Part shown: piece by piece, positions 28,101 through 36,506 of the stretch
Numbering within the stretch: position 1 is the first letter of the stretch
How the letters are laid out: every line of letters starts with the position of its first letter
From: Lawsonibacter sp.
GTDB lineage: Bacteria; Bacillota; Clostridia; Oscillospirales; Oscillospiraceae
DNA: 39,484 nucleotides
Direction: 5' to 3'
NCBI GenBank assembly: GCA_022798855.1
Contig: JAAWNI010000003.1
Span: 1-39,484 of the forward strand
Translations under genes and position numbers: made by a program
The notes under the pieces: generated by a model
Seen by the model: only the letters and a program-made list of their open reading frames with translations
Database searches by the model: none
What the model was told of the DNA's origin: nothing

Positions 28101-30347
28101 CTTGGCGTACTCGCTCTCCAGCTTGGCGGAGACGGGGCTGCCCTTCTCATCCAGAATGTTGTCCTTGTCCAGGGGGTTGCTCTGGTTGTTGGGCAGGGGG
28201 TAGGGCTGGCCCTCGGGGACCACCGCCCAGTAGATGGTGCCCGCCTCGTTCAGCCCGGCGGTCAGGGTGACGGACGTCTCCGTCTCGGTGGCCGCGTTGG
28301 GGTCGGGATCAGGGTCGAACACGGGGGGCGTGCGGTCCTCGGTGCGGAACTGGAGGGCCTGGACCTGGGAGCTGTTCATGCCGTCGGCGTCGGTGAGCCA
28401 CAGGTACAAGGTGTAGTCCTTCAGCTCCTCCAGCCGGTTGCTGACATTGATGACCCGCTCGGTGTTCTTCACCACGTCCACCACGCCGTAGCCCAGGTTG
28501 CCGGTGACGGAGGCGGTCTTCATGTCGTTGGCGGTGGGCGCCTGGCCGCCCTTGGGCAGCACAGCGTAGTACAGCTTGCAGCTCTTGGTGGGCATTACGG
28601 TAACCTGGGCCATGGTGTCGGTCACCAGGGACATATAGGGGTAGCCCTGGGCGAAGGCGGGCACGGTGCTGTCCGGGGTGGTGAAGGCGATCACCTTCAC
28701 GGGGCTGCGCCGGCTCTGGCCGTCCACCAGCACGGCGGACAGGTAGTAGGAGCCGCCGGTGGTCAGGCCGCTGATCTGGGCGCTGACCTCCGTGTCGGCG
28801 GCGGGGGCGGACACGGAGCCGTTCTGGATGGCCAGGGAGCCGTAGGAGGGCGGGGCCACCAGGTCGTCGGACTCAATGGAGCCGTCGGAAATGCTGCTCA
28901 CCGCCCAGTAGACCGTCCCCCGCTTGTTGGTGGAGAACAGGCCCTGGAGCCCGGTGGGGGCCACGTCGTTGGCCACAGGGTAGCCGGAGAGGATCCGGGG
29001 GTCGCGGGAGACCTCCTCCGCCGCGGAGGAGTCCATTTCGATGCCGTTGACAATGCCGGTGATGCCGGGGCGGATGTAGATGTCGTCAGGCAGCATGGCC
29101 ACGTTGGAGCCGGGGGCGTTGATGTTCAGCTTGCCGATGTCCCCCTGGCCGGTGACGTTGGTGGCCACGTCCAGGTTCAGCTCCTTGACCTCGGTGTTCC
29201 GGTCCAGCTGGACGCCGGAGTTCACCGCGTCCTCGTCCACGGTCAGCTTCTGGACAGAGCCCTTGGCCACCTGCACGGTGGAGCCGGGGGTCTTGTTCAC
29301 CACCTCTTTAATCCGGCCGGCCAGGTCCAGATGGATCCCGTCCTCGCCGTCCAGGGTGATGTGCATCAGGCCCTTGTCGTCGGTGTTGTTGTCCTCCAGA
29401 TAGGCGGAGGTGCGCACGGTGGTGCGGGCGATGTCGGTAATGCCGTCCGCCCGGATGGTGACGTATTGGTTCTTCATGTTGTCCACCAGCATCTCGTCGG
29501 CGGTGACGTTGCGCATGACCACGCTGGCGTCGCCGGCTTCACTCTCGCCGGTGCCGCTGACGATGATCCGGCCCAGAACGTTCACGTTCTCCAGCAGGAT
29601 GCCGCCCAGGCCCACGCCGCCGGAGATGTACAGGTCGCCGCTGATGGTGGTGTCCCGCAGGGTGACACCGGGGGAGGTGATGGTAACGTTGCCGAACACG
29701 CCGCCCAGGCTGTGTACGCCCTTCTCCTGGACGGGGGTGCCGATGCACTGGGTGATGAGGACGGCCATCTGGGCCTTGGACACCGAGTCCTTGGGTCCGA
29801 AGGAGTTGTCAGGGTAGCCGGAGACGACATAGTTGTCCACGGCGGTCCTGACGATGCCCCGGGCCCAGGTGCTGATGTTCCGGCTGTCGGAGAAGGCCAG
29901 GCCCTCGCCGGGCGTCTCCTGCATCATCATGTTTTTCCCCAGGATGAACACCGCCTGCTCCCGGGTGAGGGTGGCGTTGGGGGAGGCGGTGGTGGCGGAG
30001 GTGCCCGTCATATAACCGGTGTTGTAGGCGATGGCGATATCGTCATAGAACCAGTCGTAGACCTGCACGTCGGTAAAGGGGATGCTCCCCGTCTTGTTAT
30101 AGCCGTAAGCCCGGTTGACGATGCCGGCGAAGTCGGCCCGGGTGACGGCGGCGTCCGGGTTGCCGATCTGGTCGGCCCGGATGACGCCCCAGTCCACCAG
30201 CTGGTCCAGGTATTCGTCGGCCCAGTGGGCGGAGGAGGGCAGGGTCAGCCCCGGCGCCAGGCTGAGGGCCATCGCCGCGGTCAGCAGCAGGCTGAGCGCC
30301 CGCTCCTTCCATGTGCGGCGGCTGCGTGTTTGGGTTCTATGGGACAT
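25110..30347 (-). CDS. Giant secreted protein with N-terminal SLH domains and multiple Ig-like/fibronectin-like domains
   Basis: 1745 aa; signal peptide; SLH motifs (WADEYLDQLVDWGVIRAD..., FTDVQVYDWFYDDIAIAYNTGYMTG..., FSDSRNISTWARGIVRTAVDNYVVSGYPDNSFGPKDSVSKAQMAVLI); then beta-helix-like and Ig-like repeats. Confidence 0.9.
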   Translation of the reverse strand: MSHRTQTRSRRTWKERALSLLLTAAMALSLAPGLTLPSSAHWADEYLDQLVDWGVIRADQIGNPDAAVTRADFAGIVNRAYGYNKTGSIPFTDVQVYDWFYDDIAIAYNTGYMTGTSATTASPNATLTREQAVFILGKNMMMQETPGEGLAFSDSRNISTWARGIVRTAVDNYVVSGYPDNSFGPKDSVSKAQMAVLITQCIGTPVQEKGVHSLGGVFGNVTITSPGVTLRDTTISGDLYISGGVGLGGILLENVNVLGRIIVSGTGESEAGDASVVMRNVTADEMLVDNMKNQYVTIRADGITDIARTTVRTSAYLEDNNTDDKGLMHITLDGEDGIHLDLAGRIKEVVNKTPGSTVQVAKGSVQKLTVDEDAVNSGVQLDRNTEVKELNLDVATNVTGQGDIGKLNINAPGSNVAMLPDDIYIRPGITGIVNGIEMDSSAAEEVSRDPRILSGYPVANDVAPTGLQGLFSTNKRGTVYWAVSSISDGSIESDDLVAPPSYGSLAIQNGSVSAPAADTEVSAQISGLTTGGSYYLSAVLVDGQSRRSPVKVIAFTTPDSTVPAFAQGYPYMSLVTDTMAQVTVMPTKSCKLYYAVLPKGGQAPTANDMKTASVTGNLGYGVVDVVKNTERVINVSNRLEELKDYTLYLWLTDADGMNSSQVQALQFRTEDRTPPVFDPDPDPNAATETETSVTLTAGLNEAGTIYWAVVPEGQPYPLPNNQSNPLDKDNILDEKGSPVSAKLESEYAKLQVQNGRSATKRGSVAVRDANTDATINITGLKAATSYDLYYVAKDTAGNFSIAVKKITIRTVDNVRPLVRQYFSNFQGDDETRNPMANSDVILEFSENVTAGNSRDLLTLYNIGFKGVKDELLSDTQAQAALYDALSRNFKLYQVDTATNDKIDVPEWDSNNSATPTPPDAAPWINYRNVVVQASKNGDGKIEVVFKNGSAVALASGSRYYFEITGIRDNANNETIPTTLNPKNCAGTQHVLDYFDTVFALVNLAPGDGVSDVPVWVENKAANNIGGQGELKKEGDKEVQYARVDTSFLVRPQSTGNSDPNIRYELALFTDAAVDYDLYYRVYDSKTGAPITSGDKLLPSANKPDAKGWIYLGNKETGMTEGMDWDGGAVNYDLIGVPEDKFPYLVNLDEDATYEFAVSVTEKDSNPTYASWSGQVNFRVYVLSSGPSALWNFIRYRDDFNPEGIDAWDTGVTTTSGRSIGTYGTDDFVTVRATFVDTQEPKFASGPSFLPGDTFVDVNVALDRPATIYYVVVPRKSVLETRIEIPGQTGIVNSLNDTFDKDGNAIVHDFWDAVKRQTESTAPGTLTEYKVQDNYPPAQNLSNPSKFYPDEVYGTFQYTTGGRQQSIPINNTTTGKMLDPLTEYYIYMVVKGNSSKLSEVYVYKFETSDTAKPQITLREAGGGAAYAQTQVPARLSYVLFTTTEMNKIPMLNTSKDATENKMSKWSNTVTGSGYEDMTVFDALRNEYNGSGYTVFDQYASEDAKLTLARYIRDSAVGNALTRQTVTTAAQGSIFRSDINHIKEMTPNTPYALLAVAHHVSSSEGSGDTFAALYNYLTVPDTTAPTLKPDGVTGNGRPDPALNPGEQPTANTEFKGTVTLAFDKPVYWSADGNGGGSALPVVNNSTKDPVNTNTATWVGILQDMGGNKDSISCSGTSTGPASSTFTLKYDGLHIGDSIILFDQGFIANNGGYGSRQKLTLTLTYGTPPNQSGIGIQAAYFVATWTNY

Positions 30348-30421
30348 ATGTGGTTCTCCTTTCTTTTATCCGGGGGCAGGGCCAGGAAGCCGGCCCGGCT
30401 TTGTGGGGGGATAGCGCGGTT

Positions 30422-31000
30422 TCAGGAGGTGCGTATCTGAATGCTGAACACCGCCTTGCGGATAAGGGCCTCCTCGTCCTGGATCAGGTCCACAAACTTG
30501 GCGGCGTAGAGGAGGGGCGCGCCCTCCTCCTCCAGCGTCCGGATGACCTGGGTCTTCACCACCAGCGGCTGGTCGGTGACGGGCAGCACCAGCTCCACGA
30601 TCTCCCGGTTTTCCAGGCGGCAGTCGGAGTAGAAGGCCACGCCGCCGCAGCTCAGGTCCTTGCCCTTGACGTTTTTCTGGCCCTTCCAGCGGCCCGAGAC
30701 CGGATACATGACGCTGGAGAAGGTGGTCAAAATCCGCAGGTTCTCCCGGGCGTTGGCGTCCAGGGCGGCGGTGGGCTGGATCACCAGCTGGTCCTCCCGC
30801 TGGCGCACAATGACGCCCACCCGGTTGGGGGTGCTGTCGTCAATGCCGATCAGCTGGATCTCCCGGTGGGCGGCCACGTCCTCCACTTTATCGTTCAGCA
30901 CCCGGATCTGGAGGACCTCGGAGTTGGGCGGCGACTCCAGCACCGCGTTGGCCAAAGGGGTCCCCTTGCTGTCCAGCAGCAGATAAAGGCGTTCTTCCAT
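30422..31000 (-). CDS. PilZ-domain protein (YcgR-like, putative c-di-GMP effector)
   Basis: 192 aa; two-domain architecture with GKDLSCGGVAFYSDCRLENREIVELVLPV resembling PilZ D/NxSxxG motif. Confidence 0.72.
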   Translation of the reverse strand: MEERLYLLLDSKGTPLANAVLESPPNSEVLQIRVLNDKVEDVAAHREIQLIGIDDSTPNRVGVIVRQREDQLVIQPTAALDANARENLRILTTFSSVMYPVSGRWKGQKNVKGKDLSCGGVAFYSDCRLENREIVELVLPVTDQPLVVKTQVIRTLEEEGAPLLYAAKFVDLIQDEEALIRKAVFSIQIRTS

Positions 31001-31351
31001 TTAGGATTCTCCTTTCTTTTCCTGGGCGGGCGCGGGCGCCGCCTGGGCCGCCCTCTCCTCCCGCTCCCGCCGGAATTTATCCGGGTCCTTGGGGTCAAAG
31101 TTCAAAAAGTAGACGTAAATCTCCACAATGGCCTGGTACAGCGCGTCGGGTATCTCCTGCCCCAGGGCCAGCTGGGACAGCATGGTGGCCAGGGAGTTGT
31201 CCTCGTATACGGGGACGCCGCTCTCCGACGCCACCTCGATCATCCGCTCGGCCAGGTAGCCCATGCCGGAGGCCACCACCACCGGGGCTCCCTCCCCGTC
31301 GTATTTCAGGGCCACCGCCCGGTTGGTGGCGCGGCTATCATATCTTGACAT
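31001..31351 (-). CDS. Standalone FlhB C-terminal domain-like protein (YlqH/FlhX type)
   Basis: RAVALKYDGEGAPVVVASGMGYLAERMIEVASESGVPVYEDNSLATMLSQLALGQEIPDALYQAIVEIYVYF matches the FlhB cytoplasmic domain; no transmembrane N-terminus. Confidence 0.86.
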   Translation of the reverse strand: MSRYDSRATNRAVALKYDGEGAPVVVASGMGYLAERMIEVASESGVPVYEDNSLATMLSQLALGQEIPDALYQAIVEIYVYFLNFDPKDPDKFRREREERAAQAAPAPAQEKKGES

Positions 31352-32786
31352 TGATGCTGTTCTCCCCCTCGAATATCCGGGGGAACACCCCGGAGATAGT
31401 CAGCGGCCTCTCCATCCGCTGCACCTGCACCGCCCCGGCGGCCAGGCCGTTGTCGGCAAGGATTTGGGAAAGCTCCCCCTGCACCTGCTGGGAGAAGGGG
31501 GCCACCTTCTCCGGGCAGAAGAGCTGGATGTCCACCCTGTCCTTCTGGCTGGTGAGCACCATATCGAAAAAGCCCAGGCCCTGGATGTCGATCTTGAACA
31601 GGAAGCGCAGGGTGTTGTCCCGGCCCCCCCGGCCCCGCTTCAGGTTCTCCTCCGCGTCCGGGTCCACCCACATCTCAGAGAAGGCCATCTTCCCGTCCCA
31701 CTCCAGGGGCAGCAGGATGTGGTTCAGGGGCATGTGCACGCTCTCGTTCACCAGGAAGGCGGAGATGATGTTGCGGAAGGCCTCCTGGGCCTCCGCCCCC
31801 GCCCCGCCCTGTAGGGCCCGCTGGGCCGCCTGGGCCAGCTGGGCGGCGAAGTGGTCCCCCTCCTCCGCCCGGGCGAAGCTGCTGTTGTTCACCAGGCGCA
31901 TCAGCGCCTCGTCGCTCAGCCCCCCCAGCCGGTCTTTCAGGCCGGGGCTGCCGTTCAGCTGGTGGAAGGCCTGGAGGAGGCCCTCCTCGCTGCCGTTCTC
32001 CAGCCGGGACACGTCCAGGGCCAGCATGGAGATGAGCGTGCGGGACAGGCCCATGTCGTTGGTCTTGCTGGTGTAGGCCGACAGGAAGGGCAGGATGGTG
32101 CCCTGGAGCAGCCGCAGCGCCCCCGCCCGGCTGCCCTGGCCGAACAGGCCCTCCAGGTCCGACACCATGGGCAGCAGCTGGCTGCCGTAGCTGGCGGGGA
32201 TGGCCCGGGTGAGCCGGGTCAGCCCCCGGAGCAGGTTGCCCTGGATGTGGCTGGTGGAGGAGTAGTCGCTGTACCGCTTTAAAAACTGGAGGATGTTCGC
32301 CCGGGCCGTCTCTGAGTTGCTGGAGCCGTAGGCGTCCCGCAGGATGGAGAACAGCGCGCCGCCGAAGCGGGTGCCGGTGGACATCTGGGACAGCAAAAAC
32401 TTGCCCAGCTGGCCCTCGTCCATTTTCAGCATGTTCAGCAGGGCGCCCATCTCGCCGGCCAGCCCCTCCTCGATGCCGGAGGAAACCACCAGCCCCTCGT
32501 AGATGGCGAAGAGCTTGCTCAGGCTCTCCGCCGTGCCGGGGGTGTTCATCAGCCGCTGGAGGAAGGCCGCGAAGTTGGAGTCGTAGCGCAGGGCCTGGTT
32601 CCCGCCGGCGGCGTCCCCCGTGTCCTGGCGCTCCGTGCGGTTGTCCGAGCGGACCACCCGATTCAAGTCCGGCGCGTTCTGAATCCGGGGGTCGCCGGGC
32701 GAAACGGGCATATTTCGGTTTACATTGCTATTGTCATGACCCGGTACTGGGTTCGTTACGCCAAGCAGATCCGGCATTGGTGACAC
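31338..32786 (-). CDS. FliK-like/hook-length-control-like C-terminal protein (YlqG-type), putative
   Basis: 482 aa overlapping the FlhB-like gene; C-terminus IQGLGFFDMVLTSQKDRVDIQLFCPEKVAPFSQQVQGELSQILADNGLAAGAVQV resembles the FliK C-terminal domain; likely ATG start at 32777. Confidence 0.6.
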   Translation of the reverse strand: MSPMPDLLGVTNPVPGHDNSNVNRNMPVSPGDPRIQNAPDLNRVVRSDNRTERQDTGDAAGGNQALRYDSNFAAFLQRLMNTPGTAESLSKLFAIYEGLVVSSGIEEGLAGEMGALLNMLKMDEGQLGKFLLSQMSTGTRFGGALFSILRDAYGSSNSETARANILQFLKRYSDYSSTSHIQGNLLRGLTRLTRAIPASYGSQLLPMVSDLEGLFGQGSRAGALRLLQGTILPFLSAYTSKTNDMGLSRTLISMLALDVSRLENGSEEGLLQAFHQLNGSPGLKDRLGGLSDEALMRLVNNSSFARAEEGDHFAAQLAQAAQRALQGGAGAEAQEAFRNIISAFLVNESVHMPLNHILLPLEWDGKMAFSEMWVDPDAEENLKRGRGGRDNTLRFLFKIDIQGLGFFDMVLTSQKDRVDIQLFCPEKVAPFSQQVQGELSQILADNGLAAGAVQVQRMERPLTISGVFPRIFEGENSINVKI

Positions 32787-32825
32787 TCCATTTCAGTAAA
32801 AGTTCGTTTTTTTTTCTGGGAATCT

Positions 32826-32864
32826 TAATTTTCCAATTGACAGTGCCGATATAACGAGTATGAT
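32826..32864 (+). promoter_or_regulatory. Overlapping sigmaD/sigma28-like (TAAT-N15-GCCGATAT) and sigmaA-like (TTGACA-N16-TATGAT) promoters for cheA operon
   Basis: TAAT 32826-32829, GCCGATAT 32845-32852; TTGACA 32837-32842, TATGAT 32859-32864; in the divergent intergenic region. Confidence 0.65.
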
Positions 32865-32946
32865 TAGATAGTGGCGGGCGTACTATGCCTTCTGGGCCGG
32901 CCCCCGCCTCTATCCTTAAAACCAAATGAGAAAAGGTGGCGTTTTT

Positions 32947-35049
32947 ATGGGCGACAGCATCCTGGACATGTATCTGTATGAAACCAACACACTGCTGGAG
33001 CAGTTGGACGGAATTCTTCTTGCGGCAGAGGAGGCCGATACGTTCTCTGAGGACAGCGTCAACGAAATATTCCGCATCATGCACACCATCAAGGGCTCCT
33101 CCGCGATGATGGAGTTCAGTTCCCTGATGACAGTGGCCCACCGGATCGAGGATTTGTTCTTCCTGGTCCGTGAAAAGGGCATGGACGTGGTTCCCGAGCA
33201 GACCCGGCCCGATCTGTTTGACATGCTGTTCCAGGCCGTGGACTTTTTCCGCAGCGAAATTGAAAAAGTGGAAAACGGGGAACCCCTCTCTCAGTCTATC
33301 GACCACATCGTTGCTAAAATTAATAGCCTGATTGATAAAATTCAGGGCAATCCCTCCGCCCCCGCGGCCGAGGCCCCGGAAGAGGCCCCCGCCGCCCCCG
33401 AGGCTTCCGGGGAGGCCCCCAAGGCCGGCGTCAGCGCCGCCAACCCCGACTACCTTTTCGGCATCCACGTCTACTTTGACGAGGGCAGCGGAATGGAGAA
33501 CCTGCGGGCCTTTATGCTGGTCAACAGCGTGAAGGACTACTGCGCCGACTTCATCTCCTTCCCCGACAACGTGGAGGGCGACCCCACCACCTCCGACATC
33601 ATCGCCGACCAGGGCTTCCTGGTCTGGTTCCGCACCGCCGAGGACCGCAACGCCGCCATCCCCGCCGTGAAGAACGCCGGCTCCGTTCAGGAGTATCAGC
33701 CGGTGGACGCGGCCAAGCCCGCCCCCGCCACCCCCGCCGCCCCCTCCCCTGCGGAGGCCCCCAAGGCCGAGGCCCCGGCCCAGAGCGCGCCCAAGGCCGC
33801 CCAGGAGGCCCCCAAAGCCGCCGACGCCCCCTCTAAGCCCGCCGCCGGCGGCCAGCAGCACGCCAAGGAGAGCCTGATCAGCGTCAACCTGTCCAAGCTG
33901 GACCAGCTGCTGGCGGTGGTCAGCGAGATCGTCATTACCGAGTCCATGGTCACCTCCTCCCCCGACCTGAAGGGGATGCGGCTGGACAACTTCACCAAGT
34001 CCGCCCGTGAGCTGCGCAAGCTCACCGACGACCTTCAGGATGTGTCCATGTCCCTGCGCATGGTGCCCGTGTCCGGCACCTTCCAGAAGATGAACCGCAT
34101 CGTCCGCGACATGAGCAAGAAGCTGGGCAAGCGGGCCAAGCTCACCCTCATCGGCGAGGACACCGAGGTAGACAAGACCATCGTGGACGCCATCGGCGAC
34201 CCCATCATGCACATCGTCCGCAACTCCATGGACCACGGCCTGGAGGAGAAGGAGTCCGACCGGGTGGCCGTGGGCAAGGACCCGGTGGGCGAGGTGGTCC
34301 TCTCCGCCCGGCACACCGGCAGCGAGGTCATCATCGAGATCAAGGACGACGGCCAGGGCGTGGACACCCAGGCCGTGCTGAACAAGGCCATCCGCCAGGG
34401 CCTGGCCGCCCCCGACCACGAGTACAGCCAGAAGGAAATCCTCAACTTCCTGATGATGCCCGGCTTCTCCACCAACACCGAGGTCACCGAGTACTCCGGC
34501 CGCGGCGTGGGCATGGACGTGGTGAAGAAAAACGTGGCCGACGTGGGCGGCACCGTCTCCATCTCCAGCGAGTGGGGCAAAGGCATGACCACCACCTTGA
34601 AGATCCCCCTGACCATGGCCATCATGGACGGGATGGAGGTCTCGGTGGGCGACTCCATGTTCACCATCCCCATCAACTCCATCCAGTCCTCCCTGAAGGT
34701 GTCCGCCCAGGACGTCATCCACGACCCCGCCCAGGGAGAGATGGTCAAGATCCGCGACAACTTCTACCCCATCATCCGGGCCAAGGAGCTCTTCTGCATG
34801 GAGCAGGGCTGCGACAACATCGAGGACGGCATCCTCATGTGGGTGGAGTCCGGCGAGCACTCCTACTGTCTCTTCGTGGATGAGCTCATCGGCGAGCAGC
34901 AGATCGTGGTGAAGCCCCTGCCCAACTATATCAACAGCTTCGGCGTGAAGAACTACGGCATCAACGGCTGCAGCATCCTGGGCGACGGCAGCATCAGCAT
35001 CATTCTGGACGTCATCAACGTATACACCGCCGCCCACAGCACCTTTTGA
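32947..35049 (+). CDS. cheA: Chemotaxis histidine kinase CheA
   Basis: Hpt motif IMHTIKGSSAMMEF, HATPase HIVRNSMDHGLEEKE and GRGVGMDVVKKNV, C-terminal CheW-like domain; Pro/Ala-rich linkers. Confidence 0.96.
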   Translation: MGDSILDMYLYETNTLLEQLDGILLAAEEADTFSEDSVNEIFRIMHTIKGSSAMMEFSSLMTVAHRIEDLFFLVREKGMDVVPEQTRPDLFDMLFQAVDFFRSEIEKVENGEPLSQSIDHIVAKINSLIDKIQGNPSAPAAEAPEEAPAAPEASGEAPKAGVSAANPDYLFGIHVYFDEGSGMENLRAFMLVNSVKDYCADFISFPDNVEGDPTTSDIIADQGFLVWFRTAEDRNAAIPAVKNAGSVQEYQPVDAAKPAPATPAAPSPAEAPKAEAPAQSAPKAAQEAPKAADAPSKPAAGGQQHAKESLISVNLSKLDQLLAVVSEIVITESMVTSSPDLKGMRLDNFTKSARELRKLTDDLQDVSMSLRMVPVSGTFQKMNRIVRDMSKKLGKRAKLTLIGEDTEVDKTIVDAIGDPIMHIVRNSMDHGLEEKESDRVAVGKDPVGEVVLSARHTGSEVIIEIKDDGQGVDTQAVLNKAIRQGLAAPDHEYSQKEILNFLMMPGFSTNTEVTEYSGRGVGMDVVKKNVADVGGTVSISSEWGKGMTTTLKIPLTMAIMDGMEVSVGDSMFTIPINSIQSSLKVSAQDVIHDPAQGEMVKIRDNFYPIIRAKELFCMEQGCDNIEDGILMWVESGEHSYCLFVDELIGEQQIVVKPLPNYINSFGVKNYGINGCSILGDGSISIILDVINVYTAAHSTF

Positions 35050-35080
35050 TTTGGGCGATAAATGAAGGGAGAACTGAACT

Positions 35081-35557
35081 ATGCAGCAGACTGACGAAGT
35101 ATTGTTCGCAATGGAACAGGAGGACAACTACACCGATCAGCCCTCTGAAATACAGACTGAGATGTACCTGGTCTTCTCCTCCGCCAACCTGATGTACGGC
35201 ATCAAGGCCGAGCTGGTGAAGGACATCATCACCGACTACACCATCACCTACCTGCCCCAGGTGCCCAACTATGTCAAGGGCGTGATCAACCTGCGCGGCC
35301 AGATCATCCCCGTGGTGGACATCCGCCTGCGCCTGGGCAAGCCGGAGGAGAAAAATTTCTGCGGCATCGTGGTGGACGTGGACGGCAACATGGTGGGCAT
35401 CCTGGTGGACATGGTGGAGCAGATGGTGGATGTGCCCATAGGCTCCATCCTGCCCGTCCCCACCAGCCGGGGCCAGGCCATGGTGTCCGGCATGTGGACC
35501 CTGCCCGACGGCAACACCATGCTGGAGCTGGACTGCAACCTGCTGCTCCACAGCTGA
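35081..35557 (+). CDS. cheW: Chemotaxis coupling protein CheW
   Basis: 158 aa; VKGVINLRGQIIPVVDIRLRLG. Confidence 0.95.
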   Translation: MQQTDEVLFAMEQEDNYTDQPSEIQTEMYLVFSSANLMYGIKAELVKDIITDYTITYLPQVPNYVKGVINLRGQIIPVVDIRLRLGKPEEKNFCGIVVDVDGNMVGILVDMVEQMVDVPIGSILPVPTSRGQAMVSGMWTLPDGNTMLELDCNLLLHS

Positions 35558-35642
35558 GCCGTCCGGCCCCGGGGGCGCCGCCCCCCGCCGCGGGCGCGGG
35601 CCCCGGCGATTAAATACCATGTCTGAGGGAGGGAACGCCGAG

Positions 35643-36449
35643 ATGATACAGCCCATCTCCGATGAAGATTTCCGGCGGCTTACCAGCTTTATCAAAAGCG
35701 AATACGGCATTACACTACAGGAAAAACGGCAGTTGGTCACCAGCCGATTGTCCTCTCTGCTGACGGAGCAGGGATACTCCAGCTTTTCCCAGTTCGTCAC
35801 CCAGCTCCTGAAGGAAAAGGACCCCCAGAAAATCGAGCAGGTGCTCAACCGCCTGACCACCAACTACACCTTTTTTATGCGGGAGACGGAGCACTTCGAC
35901 TTCTTCTCCAAGGTGATTTTGCCCGAGCTGGTGCGCAAATATCAGAGCAAGCGCTCCATCGCCATCTGGAGCGCCGGCTGCTCCAGCGGCGAGGAGCCCT
36001 ATAACCTGTCCATGTACATCAAGGACTACCTGGGGATGCAGGCCAACCAGTGGGACACCCGCATTCTGGCCACCGACATCTCCCAGAAGGCGCTGGCCAC
36101 CGCCAAAAAGGGCGTCTACGAGGTGCCCAACACCGTGCCCGATGCCTGGCGCAAGAAGTATTTCAAAAAAATCGAGGGCAGCCGCTACGCCGTCTCCCCC
36201 GAGATCCGCAACAACGTGATCTTCCAGACCTTCAACCTGATGGACCCCATCAAGTTCCGGACAAAATTCGACGTGATTTTCTGCCGCAACGTGATGATCT
36301 ACTTCGACCAGCCCACTAAGGACGCCCTGGTCCGCCGGTTCTACGACGCCACCGTCCCCGGCGGCTATCTGATGATCAGCCACTCAGAGAACCTCAGCAA
36401 GGACGCCCCCTACGTCACGGTGGCCCCCTCCACCTTCCAAAAAAAATGA
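35643..36449 (+). CDS. cheR: Chemotaxis protein methyltransferase CheR
   Basis: FFMRETEHFDFF, IWSAGCSSGEEPYNLSMYI, ILATDISQKAL, FDVIFCRNVMIYFD; ATG at 35643 follows an AGGGAGGGAACG RBS. Confidence 0.95.
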   Translation: MIQPISDEDFRRLTSFIKSEYGITLQEKRQLVTSRLSSLLTEQGYSSFSQFVTQLLKEKDPQKIEQVLNRLTTNYTFFMRETEHFDFFSKVILPELVRKYQSKRSIAIWSAGCSSGEEPYNLSMYIKDYLGMQANQWDTRILATDISQKALATAKKGVYEVPNTVPDAWRKKYFKKIEGSRYAVSPEIRNNVIFQTFNLMDPIKFRTKFDVIFCRNVMIYFDQPTKDALVRRFYDATVPGGYLMISHSENLSKDAPYVTVAPSTFQKK

Positions 36450-36506
36450 TTCCAAGCCGCGGGCCGGGGTGACCTGTGACCACTTGTCAAAGGAGAGATT
36501 TCAACC

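Noticed and set aside
25275-30440. 1721-aa plus-strand ORF antisense to the giant SLH gene
   Set aside because: Low-complexity Val/Gly/His-rich translation of the antisense frame of a GC-rich gene; the sense ORF has a signal peptide, SLH motifs and coherent domains, so this is a codon-bias artefact.
32734-35127. 797-aa minus-strand ORF antisense to cheA
   Set aside because: GVVHD-type low-complexity antisense translation; CheA on the plus strand is unambiguous.
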